64,000 bases of DNA. Origin: a virus. Below the pieces are notes generated by a model. That model searched no databases, was not told where the DNA came from, and saw only the letters and a list, made by a program, of their open reading frames with translations. Where the stretch lies: the IMG/VR virus record IMGVR_UViG_3300027792_000292, positions 62,001 to 126,000 of that record. One strand, written 5' to 3'. This document shows, piece by piece, positions 8,894 through 15,921 of this stretch; position 1 is the first letter of the stretch, and every line of letters starts with the position of its first letter. A program made the position numbers and the translations under genes.

Positions 8894-9325
8894 ATGAAGA
8901 TTAAGAATGGTTTTATTGCAGATCCAAATTTCAAAGTAGCTTTTCAGTCCCTGTTCTCAAGACCTGTGACAGCTAAACAGTGCTTGGAACTAAATCAGTC
9001 TGCCGATGAACTTGATTCCCATTTAAGAATTATACTAAAATCTAAGTTCCAGATAATGGAAAAATACGGAAAAAAAGACGAATCTGGTAAGCTGATGACG
9101 GAAGCTAATGGAGATGTATTATTTCCTAATGCTGAGGTTAAAGAAAAATGCGCAAAAGAAGTAATGGAGATACTTAATGAAGAATATGATATCCCACTCA
9201 CATCTAAAATTATTATGTTCGAGGATGAGATTATTCTTCCAGTACATTATAGTCTTTTGAGGGATTTGATAGAAATCAAAGAACGTCCAAAATTGCCAGA
9301 TGCTAAGGTAGAAGTTAAAGTATAA
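8894..9325 (+). CDS. Hypothetical protein, DUF1617-like
   Basis: 143 residues from an ATG preceded by AAGGAGATT; a TTG at 8879 lies ahead of that site. Mostly helical, with a pattern (LNQSADELDSHLRIILKS, then KYGKKDESGKLM) that recalls the small phage DUF1617 proteins of tail operons. It follows the fibre-like gene by 31 bp, so it may act with it. Low certainty. Confidence 0.4.
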   Translation: MKIKNGFIADPNFKVAFQSLFSRPVTAKQCLELNQSADELDSHLRIILKSKFQIMEKYGKKDESGKLMTEANGDVLFPNAEVKEKCAKEVMEILNEEYDIPLTSKIIMFEDEIILPVHYSLLRDLIEIKERPKLPDAKVEVKV

Positions 9326-9353
9326 AGAGAGGGGGAAATCCCCCTCTCTTTTT
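9324..9353 (+). terminator. Rho-independent terminator
   Basis: AAAGAGAGGGGG, loop AAAT, CCCCCTCTCTTT and a T-run. A strong GC stem that overlaps the stop of the preceding gene. Confidence 0.9.
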
Positions 9354-9354
9354 A

Positions 9355-9384
9355 CTTGATCCATAATTCTAAAAGTTGTATATT
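9355..9384 (+). promoter_or_regulatory. Phage-type promoter (CTTGAT-18-TATATT)
   Basis: CTTGAT at 9355-9360 and TATATT at 9379-9384 with an 18-bp spacer, directly after a terminator and before the gene at 9491. Same layout as the promoters of the RNA array. Confidence 0.75.
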
Positions 9385-9393
9385 AGTTTTATA

Positions 9394-9457
9394 ACCGAAC
9401 ATGCAGGTTGAAACGCATGTGTGGAAGAGACCATCACTCCCAGGTTTCAAAATCGGT
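9394..9457 (+). promoter_or_regulatory. Possible folded 5' leader
   Basis: The roughly 100-nt untranslated region contains ACCGA (9394-9398) pairing with TCGGT (9453-9457) around a hairpin ACATGC (9399-9404) with GCATGT (9415-9420). It lies between promoter and start codon, so could regulate the gene at 9491. Stems are short; modest support. Confidence 0.3.
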
Positions 9458-9490
9458 AACTGTAGAATGTTGCCAAATTTGGAGGTTAGT

Positions 9491-10438
9491 ATGTCTGACG
9501 TATCTGTTTTTATGTCCCGCGTTATTGAAGTTTCTCGCATCCTCAAAGTTACAGAATCGGAAATCCTTGAAGCTCTGCAAGAAGAAGGCATTGAAGACAA
9601 CGATGAGGGTTTGATGCTATTGGATGCAGAAACCACATCAGAAGATTATCTGGCAGAATGCATTAAGACCGCATTAGAAAGTCCGAAGTACAACAGAAAA
9701 GTCCCATTACTCAAGTTGAGAGCAGCTGCCGCTATTCTTAAAGGTAAGAATCCATTTGCAAAGCCTGAAATGGCTACTAAAGAGGTACCCGAGGGAACTC
9801 TCACGAGTACTATAGTAGAGGCACTCAAAGCCCAACGCCCAATCGAACAACTGAAAGATAAAGAGCTTATCGAACTCTTTCAGGAAGATCGAGATGATAA
9901 AATTGCTCAAGAGTTAAATCGTAGAGCCAATGGTCTTCCCTTCATCGTACTTGCTCCAGGTAAGACAAATGCTGGGCAGGAGAAGATCAATATAGATGCT
10001 ACTGCCGATTTGCTTAAGAGAGCACGTAAAGGTGCGGCTCAGCAAAACATAGTAATAGAAGAGGGCTCGGTCCCAGTCTATAAGATTTCTGAACTTGACC
10101 CGGAATCTTTAGTGAATGAAGTGTGTTCTATTTGCGAAGAGAGAGACTTATACAGAGGTTACTGTGATAAATGTAATATGCTCTTTACAGGACTCAGTGA
10201 TGATGTAAAGAAGTTCATGATACTTGTTGCAAGATCCTCAGGGTTTAGTCGCAAAACGGCATCAGACAGAAAAAGCTTGTATGAGACAGCTAAGAAAGGT
10301 CTCGAAGCTCTAATGTCAGAATGGCCTACAGTAACGAAAGAGTTTAAGAGACTCCAAGCTATTGATGAACTTCCGAAGTTTCGAAGAGCGAGAAGTACTC
10401 CCAGTATTCTCAAAGATCCATTCTATATTGCAAAATAA
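9491..10438 (+). CDS. Zinc-finger protein of unknown function, 315 aa
   Basis: The start at 9491 follows GGAGG with 5-nt spacing; upstream in-frame ATG 9401 lies inside the leader. A largely helical protein with one zinc ribbon CSICEERDLYRGYCDKC at about residues 217-233. No catalytic motif seen. It has its own promoter and folded leader, and uses CGT/CGC Arg codons more than its AT-rich neighbours. It precedes the coupled pair at 10499 and 11704 and may work with it. Confidence 0.7.
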   Translation: MSDVSVFMSRVIEVSRILKVTESEILEALQEEGIEDNDEGLMLLDAETTSEDYLAECIKTALESPKYNRKVPLLKLRAAAAILKGKNPFAKPEMATKEVPEGTLTSTIVEALKAQRPIEQLKDKELIELFQEDRDDKIAQELNRRANGLPFIVLAPGKTNAGQEKINIDATADLLKRARKGAAQQNIVIEEGSVPVYKISELDPESLVNEVCSICEERDLYRGYCDKCNMLFTGLSDDVKKFMILVARSSGFSRKTASDRKSLYETAKKGLEALMSEWPTVTKEFKRLQAIDELPKFRRARSTPSILKDPFYIAK

Positions 10439-10443
10439 TTCAT

Positions 10444-10464
10444 AGGGGCCTTTATAGACCCCCT
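10444..10464 (+). terminator. Weak hairpin after the 9491 gene
   Basis: AGGGG (10444-10448) can pair with CCCCT (10460-10464). No T-run follows, so it may be an mRNA 3' end or attenuator rather than a true terminator. Confidence 0.35.
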
Positions 10465-10498
10465 TCAAATTTCAAAAAAAAAATAACGAGGAGATAAT

Positions 10499-11707
10499 AT
10501 GAGTATGCTAAATGCGTCTGTTTTTTCCATAACTCCTCATATGCAAAGAGTTATGGATATCAATGGTTGTTATGCTTCAATAATGAGGGCAGAAAAGAAA
10601 CAAGAAGAGAGTAGTGATGGGTTACCCTCAGGTATACCTATACCAGTTCTTCCTGTAGATTACCTGAAAGATCGCCCCAAGGAATGGGTTGGCGGAGAGG
10701 GGTCTTACGTAGTACCTGTAGATTCTGATTGGGGTCTTTGGTTCAATTGGACTATGAATAATCCAATGGATACATCTGTTCTCGTTTCAGTAAAAGGGAT
10801 GAATCCATTGACCGGACAGAAAATAAATGGGTACACTCTTGAAGAGACTGGGAATGAATGCCCTATTCATAAGACTCCTTTTAAGAGGGGCAAGCTTTGT
10901 ACTGAGTGTGGATTTAAGTGGCCATCACAGAATTTTATTTCAGCCCCCAACCCACTTTATCTCGATGGTTTTAGACAAGCAGATGGAAATGTTCGTCAGT
11001 TCTTCTTCACTGAAGATATGGCACGTTCAATACCAGAGTTGGTAATTGGTAAAGAAGATACTGTGCCAGCGTTTGGATTCTGCTTTTATCGAAGAAAGAA
11101 GTATGAGATAACGTATGAGGGAGGGAATAGATGTAAGAACGAATTTCCAAAAATTCAAGATATAAATGTAAGTTACCTAATAGGAGAAACAGGCGCACTA
11201 TGTACTTCCTGTGATTCTTTAGAATACGAACGTAGAACTTCTGGAGCCAGGCTCAGAGGCGGTGGCGTAGGGTCTACGAAGCGTTTTGGGCATCTATATA
11301 GTAAAGGACTCAGTAGTAGCTACGAGGCTTCCTATAGTACTTTATGTTGTGCTGCTGATGCCTCAGTTTCTTCATCAGAGCCAGAATTAAGGGCTTTCTA
11401 TGCGGATTCTGATGTAGCACATACTATCAATCTTGTAGACTCCTTTAGTGATGCTATAGAAGACCGTAGCGAAGTAAGGCTATATAAAAGTGCTGATGTG
11501 GGTATCGGCGCTGGAGCTAGGATAAAACAGGACTTCATAAAATCTATAGTTCCTTTAGAGGATTGGAAGGAAAAACCCGAAGGTACACTCAGGTTATATT
11601 TTGTCTTCCAGGAACAGTTTGAGGCTATGGCTGAAGCAGGCTTTAACGACCTTAGCGGAGCTAAGGAAGGATATTTGGTAAATCTTCCCGTAGGAGGTAG
11701 CAAATGA
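10499..11707 (+). CDS. Zinc-containing protein of unknown function coupled to a vWA protein
   Basis: 402 residues starting after CGAGGAG. A four-Cys/His cluster (CPIHKTPFKRGKLCTECGFKW, about residues 121-140) precedes a conserved-looking segment LYLDGFRQADGNVRQFFFT. I have an impression of a similar W/Y-LDGF...VRQF signature in bacterial and fungal proteins near ubiquitin-type genes, but I cannot verify it. Its stop overlaps the start of the vWA gene (ATGA), so both are translated together and probably act as partners. Confidence 0.6.
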   Translation: MSMLNASVFSITPHMQRVMDINGCYASIMRAEKKQEESSDGLPSGIPIPVLPVDYLKDRPKEWVGGEGSYVVPVDSDWGLWFNWTMNNPMDTSVLVSVKGMNPLTGQKINGYTLEETGNECPIHKTPFKRGKLCTECGFKWPSQNFISAPNPLYLDGFRQADGNVRQFFFTEDMARSIPELVIGKEDTVPAFGFCFYRRKKYEITYEGGNRCKNEFPKIQDINVSYLIGETGALCTSCDSLEYERRTSGARLRGGGVGSTKRFGHLYSKGLSSSYEASYSTLCCAADASVSSSEPELRAFYADSDVAHTINLVDSFSDAIEDRSEVRLYKSADVGIGAGARIKQDFIKSIVPLEDWKEKPEGTLRLYFVFQEQFEAMAEAGFNDLSGAKEGYLVNLPVGGSK

Positions 11708-12309
11708 ATAAAGTAGATTTGTTATTTATAGTAGATATAACAGGATCTATGGGGAATCTTATTACAGAAGCAAAAAGAAGGATGAAGGATATTTTAGATA
11801 GGATAGTTAAAGAATATAATATCGATTTAAAAGTTGGGTTAAGCTTTTATAGAGATCACCCATCGCAGGAAAGCACCTTTGTTACTGTTACATATGACTT
11901 AGATGATGTTGGTAAGACTGTAAAAGTGTTTGATACAGTTACAGCTTCAGGTGGAGGAGATACACCAGAAGCAGGTTTAGATGGAATTATTGATGGTATA
12001 AGTGACATGAAGTGGAGAGAGGGTTCCAGAAGAGTAGCTTTTCTTATTGGGGATGCTCCACTACACGGTATGTATGGTGATGAGGGTTGCTGTATGTGTG
12101 GGAAGACTTGGGGAGATGCTATTTCTATAGCACAGTCTAAAGAAGTTACTATTTATTCTATCGTGTTAGGCGGAAATAGTGAAGCTCAGGATAATTTCAA
12201 AACATTAGCTATTTTTTCTGGTGGCCTTTATATCAAGACGGAAGATGCTATTGGTGCTATTTTTAATACACTAAAAGTTACTATGGAAGACCTTTCTATA
12301 AAAAGATAA
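11704..12309 (+). CDS. von Willebrand factor A (vWA) domain protein
   Basis: 201 residues, essentially one vWA domain. The MIDAS motif D-x-T-G-S is seen as VDITGSM near residue 10, followed by GGGDTPEAGLDG, carrying the MIDAS Thr, and LIGDAP, the third metal loop. It should bind a divalent metal and a protein ligand. A CCMCGK segment may add a zinc site. Coupled by a 4-nt overlap to the gene before it. No MoxR ATPase is adjacent. Confidence 0.85.
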   Translation: MNKVDLLFIVDITGSMGNLITEAKRRMKDILDRIVKEYNIDLKVGLSFYRDHPSQESTFVTVTYDLDDVGKTVKVFDTVTASGGGDTPEAGLDGIIDGISDMKWREGSRRVAFLIGDAPLHGMYGDEGCCMCGKTWGDAISIAQSKEVTIYSIVLGGNSEAQDNFKTLAIFSGGLYIKTEDAIGAIFNTLKVTMEDLSIKR

Positions 12310-12335
12310 TTACTTTTAGAGTGTAATAATTTATT

Positions 12336-12375
12336 AATACGGGATGCTTCTAAAAGGAAGTGTCCCGTATTTTTT
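12336..12375 (+). terminator. Rho-independent terminator after the vWA gene
   Basis: AATACGGGATGCTTC pairs with GAAGTGTCCCGTATT, allowing a small internal mismatch, loop TAAAAG, then six T. Ends the 9491-12309 block. Confidence 0.85.
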
Positions 12376-12388
12376 AAGGAGACTTAAT

Positions 12389-13174
12389 ATGGAATTATTA
12401 ATATCCATGTTAGATAAAGTAGCTAATGCTATCCAAGCTGAAGGATTACTCAAAGAGGCAGAGATGATAGATATAGTTTCAAATACTTTAGATATTTTGA
12501 ATAAGAAATGTAGTTGGTGTGGTGGTTTTCATGGTCAGTGGCAGGGGCCTGATCCTAAAAAAGGGGATAAGGTAAAAGCTGTCAAAAAAGGTGGTTTGTC
12601 AGCTCCCTATGCCGATGGTACTTTTGAAGTTTCTAAAGTTATCTCTAATTTTAGAGGCACGGATAGACCTGGAGTTGAAGCTGTTGGAAGTTCTGGCTTA
12701 GAATATTTTCCTTTAGATTGTTGTACTAATGCTATAGCAAAAGAAGCTTCAAAAAAGAAGAAAAAGTGGATTCCTAAAAAGTTAGAAGAAGGTCGTCTTA
12801 GTAAGTATAAGAAGCCAGGTGAGAGCCTGGCTGACGCGGCTCATAGGGCGCTTAAATCAGACGATCATAGTCTTCGTGGCGCTGGGAGTTTATATTTGAA
12901 TGTATTTCATAAGAAAGAAGCTGTAGAGCTTTCTGAGGTAGAACGCACAGACTTTGTATTTGCAGCTAACAATCCTAAAGTAAAAGATAAAAGAGGGCAT
13001 TTTCCTATACCAGATAAAGCTCATGGTCAGAATGCTTTAGCTAGAGTTAATCAATACGGTTCAGTACCATCTTGGTATGACGGTTCTCTGGAGGACTTAA
13101 AGAAGACTGTTGTAGATAAGGTTGAGGCTAGGTTTCCAACGATGGAAATAGAAGAAGAGAAGTTTGATAAATAA
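12389..13174 (+). CDS. DUF6582-like phage protein
   Basis: 261 residues from the ATG after AAGGAGA; the in-frame ATG at 12344 lies inside the terminator. Residues of about 40-110 contain CSWCGGFHG and a small beta domain; a basic linker follows. The C-terminus (HFPIPDKAHGQNALARVNQYG) matches the short motif of DUF6582 proteins, often found in phage head or protease genes. Function unknown. Confidence 0.5.
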   Translation: MELLISMLDKVANAIQAEGLLKEAEMIDIVSNTLDILNKKCSWCGGFHGQWQGPDPKKGDKVKAVKKGGLSAPYADGTFEVSKVISNFRGTDRPGVEAVGSSGLEYFPLDCCTNAIAKEASKKKKKWIPKKLEEGRLSKYKKPGESLADAAHRALKSDDHSLRGAGSLYLNVFHKKEAVELSEVERTDFVFAANNPKVKDKRGHFPIPDKAHGQNALARVNQYGSVPSWYDGSLEDLKKTVVDKVEARFPTMEIEEEKFDK

Positions 13175-13234
13175 TCTTGATGACCATACTTCTTAGTGGA
13201 AGTTATAGGCAGACTTTAGAATACCCTATAAATA

Positions 13235-13290
13235 TTTTGAATACGAGGAAACATTCAAAATACAGTGCCCAGATTGCATCGTCGAAGAAT
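13235..13290. terminator. Hairpins between convergent genes
   Basis: Two inverted repeats lie between the + gene ending at 13174 and the minus-strand gene ending at 13306: TTTTGAAT (13235-13242) with ATTCAAAA (13253-13260), and TGCCCAGATT with AATCCGGGCA (about 13263-13287, one mismatch). They probably terminate transcription from one or both sides. Confidence 0.45.
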
Positions 13291-13305
13291 CCGGGCAGCT
13301 ATAGT

Positions 13306-13722
13306 CTATTTTTTTGTAATTTTTTTCTGCATAGCTTTGGCTTTCGCAGCTTTTATTTTTATTCCAGCTTCTTTAGCTTTAGCATTTTTTACATCATTAG
13401 AGATACCTATATTGTGTTTAATCTCCTCGTAAGCTCCACGTACAGCTCCGCTAACAACATCCATATGAGCATGCTCAAGCACAAACAGCTCTTTTTTATC
13501 CGGGAAAAATCTTTGATATGCACAAGCATTCAAAAACAAAGAGCCTTCCATAAGTTCATGATGTAGATAATCCAAAAAAGTTTCTGTATCGTAATCTTTA
13601 TTTATGTATATTTTCTTGTTTCCGATATCACACTCTCCACCAAATCCTATCTCTTCTGGTCTCCCCTCTCTAATGCAAGTCCAAGTATTACCGAATAAGG
13701 TAAATGAACATTGTGTTTTCAT
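13306..13722 (-). CDS. Metallopeptidase-like protein on the minus strand
   Basis: 138 residues, the only convincing gene on the minus strand. Its start has GAAGGAAC upstream. It contains FLDYLHHELMEGSL, an HExxx helix of the kind found in compact zinc metallopeptidases related to ImmA/IrrE and SprT, and later HAHMDVVSGAV with further His. The C-terminal 35 residues are Lys/Ala-rich and helical. The + strand ORF over the same bases looks like an artefact. Substrate unknown. Confidence 0.65.
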   Translation of the reverse strand: MKTQCSFTLFGNTWTCIREGRPEEIGFGGECDIGNKKIYINKDYDTETFLDYLHHELMEGSLFLNACAYQRFFPDKKELFVLEHAHMDVVSGAVRGAYEEIKHNIGISNDVKNAKAKEAGIKIKAAKAKAMQKKITKK

Positions 13723-13853
13723 AATAGTTCCTTCCAGGCAGAGTTTAGTAGCTTAATTAATAAACCGTCACTAATTAGTAGATTATCACCATTTATACGG
13801 CCATAATCTATTCATACATAACTACAATTAATTGGCCGTAGATAAAATATTTA
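13723..13853. promoter_or_regulatory. Divergent intergenic region with palindromes
   Basis: The AT-rich region between the minus-strand gene and the phosphoesterase contains an 8-bp inverted repeat TACGGCCA (13796-13803) and TGGCCGTA (13843-13850), 39 bp apart, plus the palindromes TTAATTAA and CTAATTAG. The layout suggests operators for a regulator, perhaps controlling both directions. Confidence 0.4.
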
Positions 13854-13883
13854 CTTTAAGATACAACTGTAAGTTATTATATT
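13854..13883 (+). promoter_or_regulatory. Phage-type promoter (CTTTAA-18-TATATT)
   Basis: TATATTAC at 13878-13885 with CTTTAA 18 bp upstream, the same spacing as the other promoters. Drives the phosphoesterase at 13917. Confidence 0.5.
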
Positions 13884-13916
13884 ACATTAATATTTTAAAA
13901 TTTGAGAGGAGATTCT

Positions 13917-15074
13917 ATGAGACCTCGTACAAAAAGTTCTAATCCTAAACATCAAATTCTGGCCCGTCCTGATGTGGAAACCGAGGAAGAGGCTGACATT
14001 GATAGCGGTATCTTAAGGCTTCAAGATGAGAATCATAAGCTACGGTCTAAACTGAAAGACTTACAAAGAGAGAGCACTCTTTTCAAATCTCTTGCTGCGA
14101 TCATTAAAGACCAAGCCCCCTTCTCTACTTTTGCCCCTTGTAAATTACCGAAGATAACTAGAAAAGTCACTGAGTCTGCAATGCTCGTTCTCTCCGATAG
14201 TCATGGAGACCAGGAGATCCTAGGTAAGAGAGTTCAGAGTCTGGAAGAATATAATTTTGATGTCGCTTGTCGTAGAGCTGAGAGAATAGTTGATACTACT
14301 ATAAGTCATCTAATTGACAATCTGAAAGGATATACTTTCGAGCGGCTATACATAGCCGGGCTTGGAGATTATGTTAATGGTGAGATTCATTCAGCACTTG
14401 AGCACTCCAAATGGAAAAATGCAATGAAGAATGCTATGGGCATGGGCGAATTAATGGCTATGATGATCACGGATTTATCTCGTTATTTTCCTGAGATAGT
14501 TTTCTGTTCAGTTTCAGGTAATCATGGTAGAAAAAGTATAAAGAAGGATTATAGAGGAGCGCAGGATAATTGGGACTATCTTGTAGGTATGCACACAGCT
14601 ACAAGACTAAAGCCTCTTATAGAAGAGGGAAGAGTAAAGATACACATACCAGATTCTTGGTCTATGGGGTTGAGTGTTTATAATTGGAATTTCGTATTAA
14701 ATCACGGAGATGATATAAAGAGCTGGAATAGTCTCCCATGGTATGGGATTGAAAGAAAAACAAGAAGATTAAATGCTATTGGTTCAATAACTGGTAAAAT
14801 GCCAAATTACTTTTTATTTGGACACTTTCATAATATGGCTACTCAACAGCATACCACAGGAGAGACTCTCATCAATGGTAGCTGGAATGCTACCGATGAG
14901 TTTGCCTTGGAAGGATTAGGAGCATACTCCGAACCTTTTCAGTGGTTATTTGGTATTCACCCAAAATATGGGATAACCTGGAGACTTCCAGTAAAGTTAA
15001 GAGTTCCTAATTGGGCAGATGCTGAAAGTAAATCAGGACGTTATAACATAAGTCTATTTGAAGATTTTGAGTGA
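13917..15074 (+). CDS. Calcineurin-like metallophosphoesterase with coiled-coil N-terminus
   Basis: 385 residues from the ATG that follows GAGGAG. Residues of about 40-70 look like a coiled coil. The metallophosphoesterase metal ligands are seen in order: LVLSDSHGD, GLGDYVNG, SGNHGR, NHGDD and FGHFH. It probably hydrolyses phosphodiester or phosphomonoester bonds in nucleic acid or nucleotides; the family includes SbcD-like and phage enzymes. It lies just upstream of the RNA array, so an RNA or DNA end-processing role is possible but unproven. Confidence 0.8.
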   Translation: MRPRTKSSNPKHQILARPDVETEEEADIDSGILRLQDENHKLRSKLKDLQRESTLFKSLAAIIKDQAPFSTFAPCKLPKITRKVTESAMLVLSDSHGDQEILGKRVQSLEEYNFDVACRRAERIVDTTISHLIDNLKGYTFERLYIAGLGDYVNGEIHSALEHSKWKNAMKNAMGMGELMAMMITDLSRYFPEIVFCSVSGNHGRKSIKKDYRGAQDNWDYLVGMHTATRLKPLIEEGRVKIHIPDSWSMGLSVYNWNFVLNHGDDIKSWNSLPWYGIERKTRRLNAIGSITGKMPNYFLFGHFHNMATQQHTTGETLINGSWNATDEFALEGLGAYSEPFQWLFGIHPKYGITWRLPVKLRVPNWADAESKSGRYNISLFEDFE

Positions 15075-15078
15075 TACT

Positions 15079-15218
15079 ATGTATAAATTTATTAAGAAAA
15101 TCAAAAATGTCTTTGTTCCTCTCCAGGCTACTATACTTCTATTCAACCTGGAGACATAGTACTTGTACTAAAGGATGGTAAACCATACGGAGTTTGTGGA
15201 TCGGTTTATGCTACGTAG
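15079..15218 (+). pseudogene. Small frameshifted gene
   Basis: An ATG at 15079 opens MYKFIKKIKNVFVPLQ, while another frame from about 15111 to a TAG at 15216-15218 encodes PGYYTSIQPGDIVLVLKDGK and on to GVCGSVYAT, which reads like a real small protein. Joining the two near 15120 would give about 46 residues. It is either a decayed gene, a programmed frameshift or a sequencing error. Confidence 0.3.
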
Positions 15219-15254
15219 GTTGATATGTCAAGACAAATAGAATATAAAAAATCA

Positions 15255-15284
15255 CTTGATCTTAAATAAGTGAAATGGTATATT
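15255..15284 (+). promoter_or_regulatory. Promoter of RNA unit A (CTTGAT-18-TATATT)
   Basis: CTTGAT at 15255-15260, 18 bp, TATATT at 15279-15284, extended to TATATTAG. Transcription would start about 15 nt before the outer stem of RNA unit A. Confidence 0.8.
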
Positions 15285-15307
15285 AGTAGTACGATCTTTG
15301 ATAAAAT

Positions 15308-15456
15308 GGGTTCTGCACTCTGACAGATAATGGATGCGTACATTTGCATTTGCATTTAGCTCAGTCGGTAGAGCTGAGGAATAATAATCCTTTGGTCGGC
15401 GGTTCAACTCCGCTAGTGCATTCCTTTCTATCGCATCTGCGACTTGTGCAGAACCC
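15308..15456 (+). ncRNA. Y-RNA-like unit A with tRNA-like module
   Basis: A perfect 11-bp outer stem (GGGTTCTGCAC, 15308-15318, with 15446-15456) encloses an internal loop, then the inner stem GATGCG (15333-15338) with CGCATC (15432-15437), then TACATT and a complete tRNA-like cloverleaf (15350-15422). The inner motif is shared by all seven units here. A Ro60 gene lies 1.7 kb downstream, so I interpret this as a Y RNA of the YrlA type, whose stem binds Ro60 and whose module contacts an effector. An AT-rich tail (TTTTAAAATTTTT) after the outer stem may terminate it. Confidence 0.75.
15350..15422 (+). tRNA. tRNA-like module of unit A (anticodon AAT), embedded in the Y-like RNA
   Basis: Acceptor TTGCATT (15350-15356) pairs with AGTGCAT except for a U-U mismatch at position 1-72. 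D arm GCTC/GAGC with loop AGTCGGTA, anticodon arm GAGGA/TCCTT with loop ATAATAA (anticodon AAT), T arm GGCGG/CCGCT with loop TTCAACT. No CCA is encoded. The A34 anticodon is rare in bacteria, and the module sits inside a larger hairpin, so it is more likely a mimic than a free tRNA. Confidence 0.6.
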
Positions 15457-15469
15457 TTTTAAAATTTTT

Positions 15470-15499
15470 CTTGATCATTGAATACCGAAATGGTATATT
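15470..15499 (+). promoter_or_regulatory. Promoter of RNA unit B (CTTGAT-18-TATATT)
   Basis: CTTGAT at 15470-15475 and TATATT at 15494-15499 with an 18-bp spacer; the spacer end CGAAATGG resembles that of unit A (TGAAATGG). Confidence 0.8.
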
Positions 15500-15536
15500 A
15501 GTGTTACTCAAGTGAAACTTGGAAAGTTCTTTGAAA

Positions 15537-15661
15537 GATACGAAGCATACTCAAACCCTTGATGCATACATTATAGCTCATTGGTAGAGCGTTTGCCATT
15601 TAAGCAAAAGGTACGGTTCAAATCCGTTCGTCCCGCATTAGTAACTCGTGTGCTTTGTATC
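15537..15661 (+). ncRNA. Y-RNA-like unit B with acceptor-less tRNA-like module
   Basis: A 14-bp outer stem with two G-U pairs (15537-15550 with 15648-15661), inner stem GATGC (15561-15565) with GCATT (15635-15639), then TACATT. The module has a D arm GCTC/GAGC with loop ATTGGTA, anticodon-like arm TTTGC/GCAAA with loop CATTTAA, and T arm ACGG/CCGT with loop TTCAAAT. The positions of the acceptor strands (TACATTA and CGTCCCG) do not pair, so the Y stem replaces the acceptor. Position 33 is A rather than the universal U. Cannot be a working tRNA. Confidence 0.75.
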
Positions 15662-15670
15662 TATATATTT

Positions 15671-15735
15671 CGAGAGTTCTCGCTACTCAACGACCACGGA
15701 TTAAAAGACGTATACGAAGAGTAAAGGGTCTCTCG
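15671..15735 (+). ncRNA. Extra folded element between units B and C
   Basis: CGAGAG (15671-15676) pairs with CTCTCG (15730-15735), and inside TACTC (15684-15688) with GAGTA (15719-15723). It lacks the shared Y-like motif and any T arm. It may be a spacer structure, a processing signal or a separate small RNA. Confidence 0.35.
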
Positions 15736-15767
15736 ACTGAAAATAAGTTTTTTGATAATAGATCTTT

Positions 15768-15913
15768 GACATGAGTTACACTCCAACTTTTGATGCGTAC
15801 ATTTGCTTTTTCGTCCAATTGGTAGGACATTACTCTGATAAAGTGATTGTTGGGGGTTCAAGTCCCTCAAAAGCAGCCCAAAACTCGCATTATCAACTTG
15901 TGTAACTCATGTC
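15768..15913 (+). ncRNA. Y-RNA-like unit C with canonical tRNA cloverleaf
   Basis: A perfect 13-bp outer stem GACATGAGTTACA (15768-15780) with 15901-15913, inner stem GATGCG (15792-15797) with CGCATT (15886-15891), then TACATT and a complete tRNA-Ile-like cloverleaf (15804-15876). No strong own promoter is seen; it may be read from the unit B promoter. A T-run follows the outer stem and may terminate it. Confidence 0.75.
15804..15876 (+). tRNA. tRNA-Ile(GAT)-like cloverleaf inside unit C
   Basis: All arms pair: acceptor TGCTTTT/AAAAGCA (7 of 7), D stem GTCC/GGAC with loop AATTGGTA, anticodon stem TTACT/AGTGA with loop CTGATAA (U33, anticodon GAT at 15837-15839), T stem GGGGG/CCCTC with loop TTCAAGT, discriminator G, then CCC instead of CCA. 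Structurally it could be a true tRNA-Ile, but it is enclosed in a 13-bp outer stem and the shared Y-like motif. It may be both, if nucleases free it. Confidence 0.65.
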
Positions 15914-15921
15914 ATTTTTTT

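Noticed and set aside
13177-13566. 129-aa + strand ORF
   Set aside because: It lies antisense to the metallopeptidase-like gene, which has a good ribosome-binding site and motif; the + ORF is low-complexity (Phe/Ser-rich).
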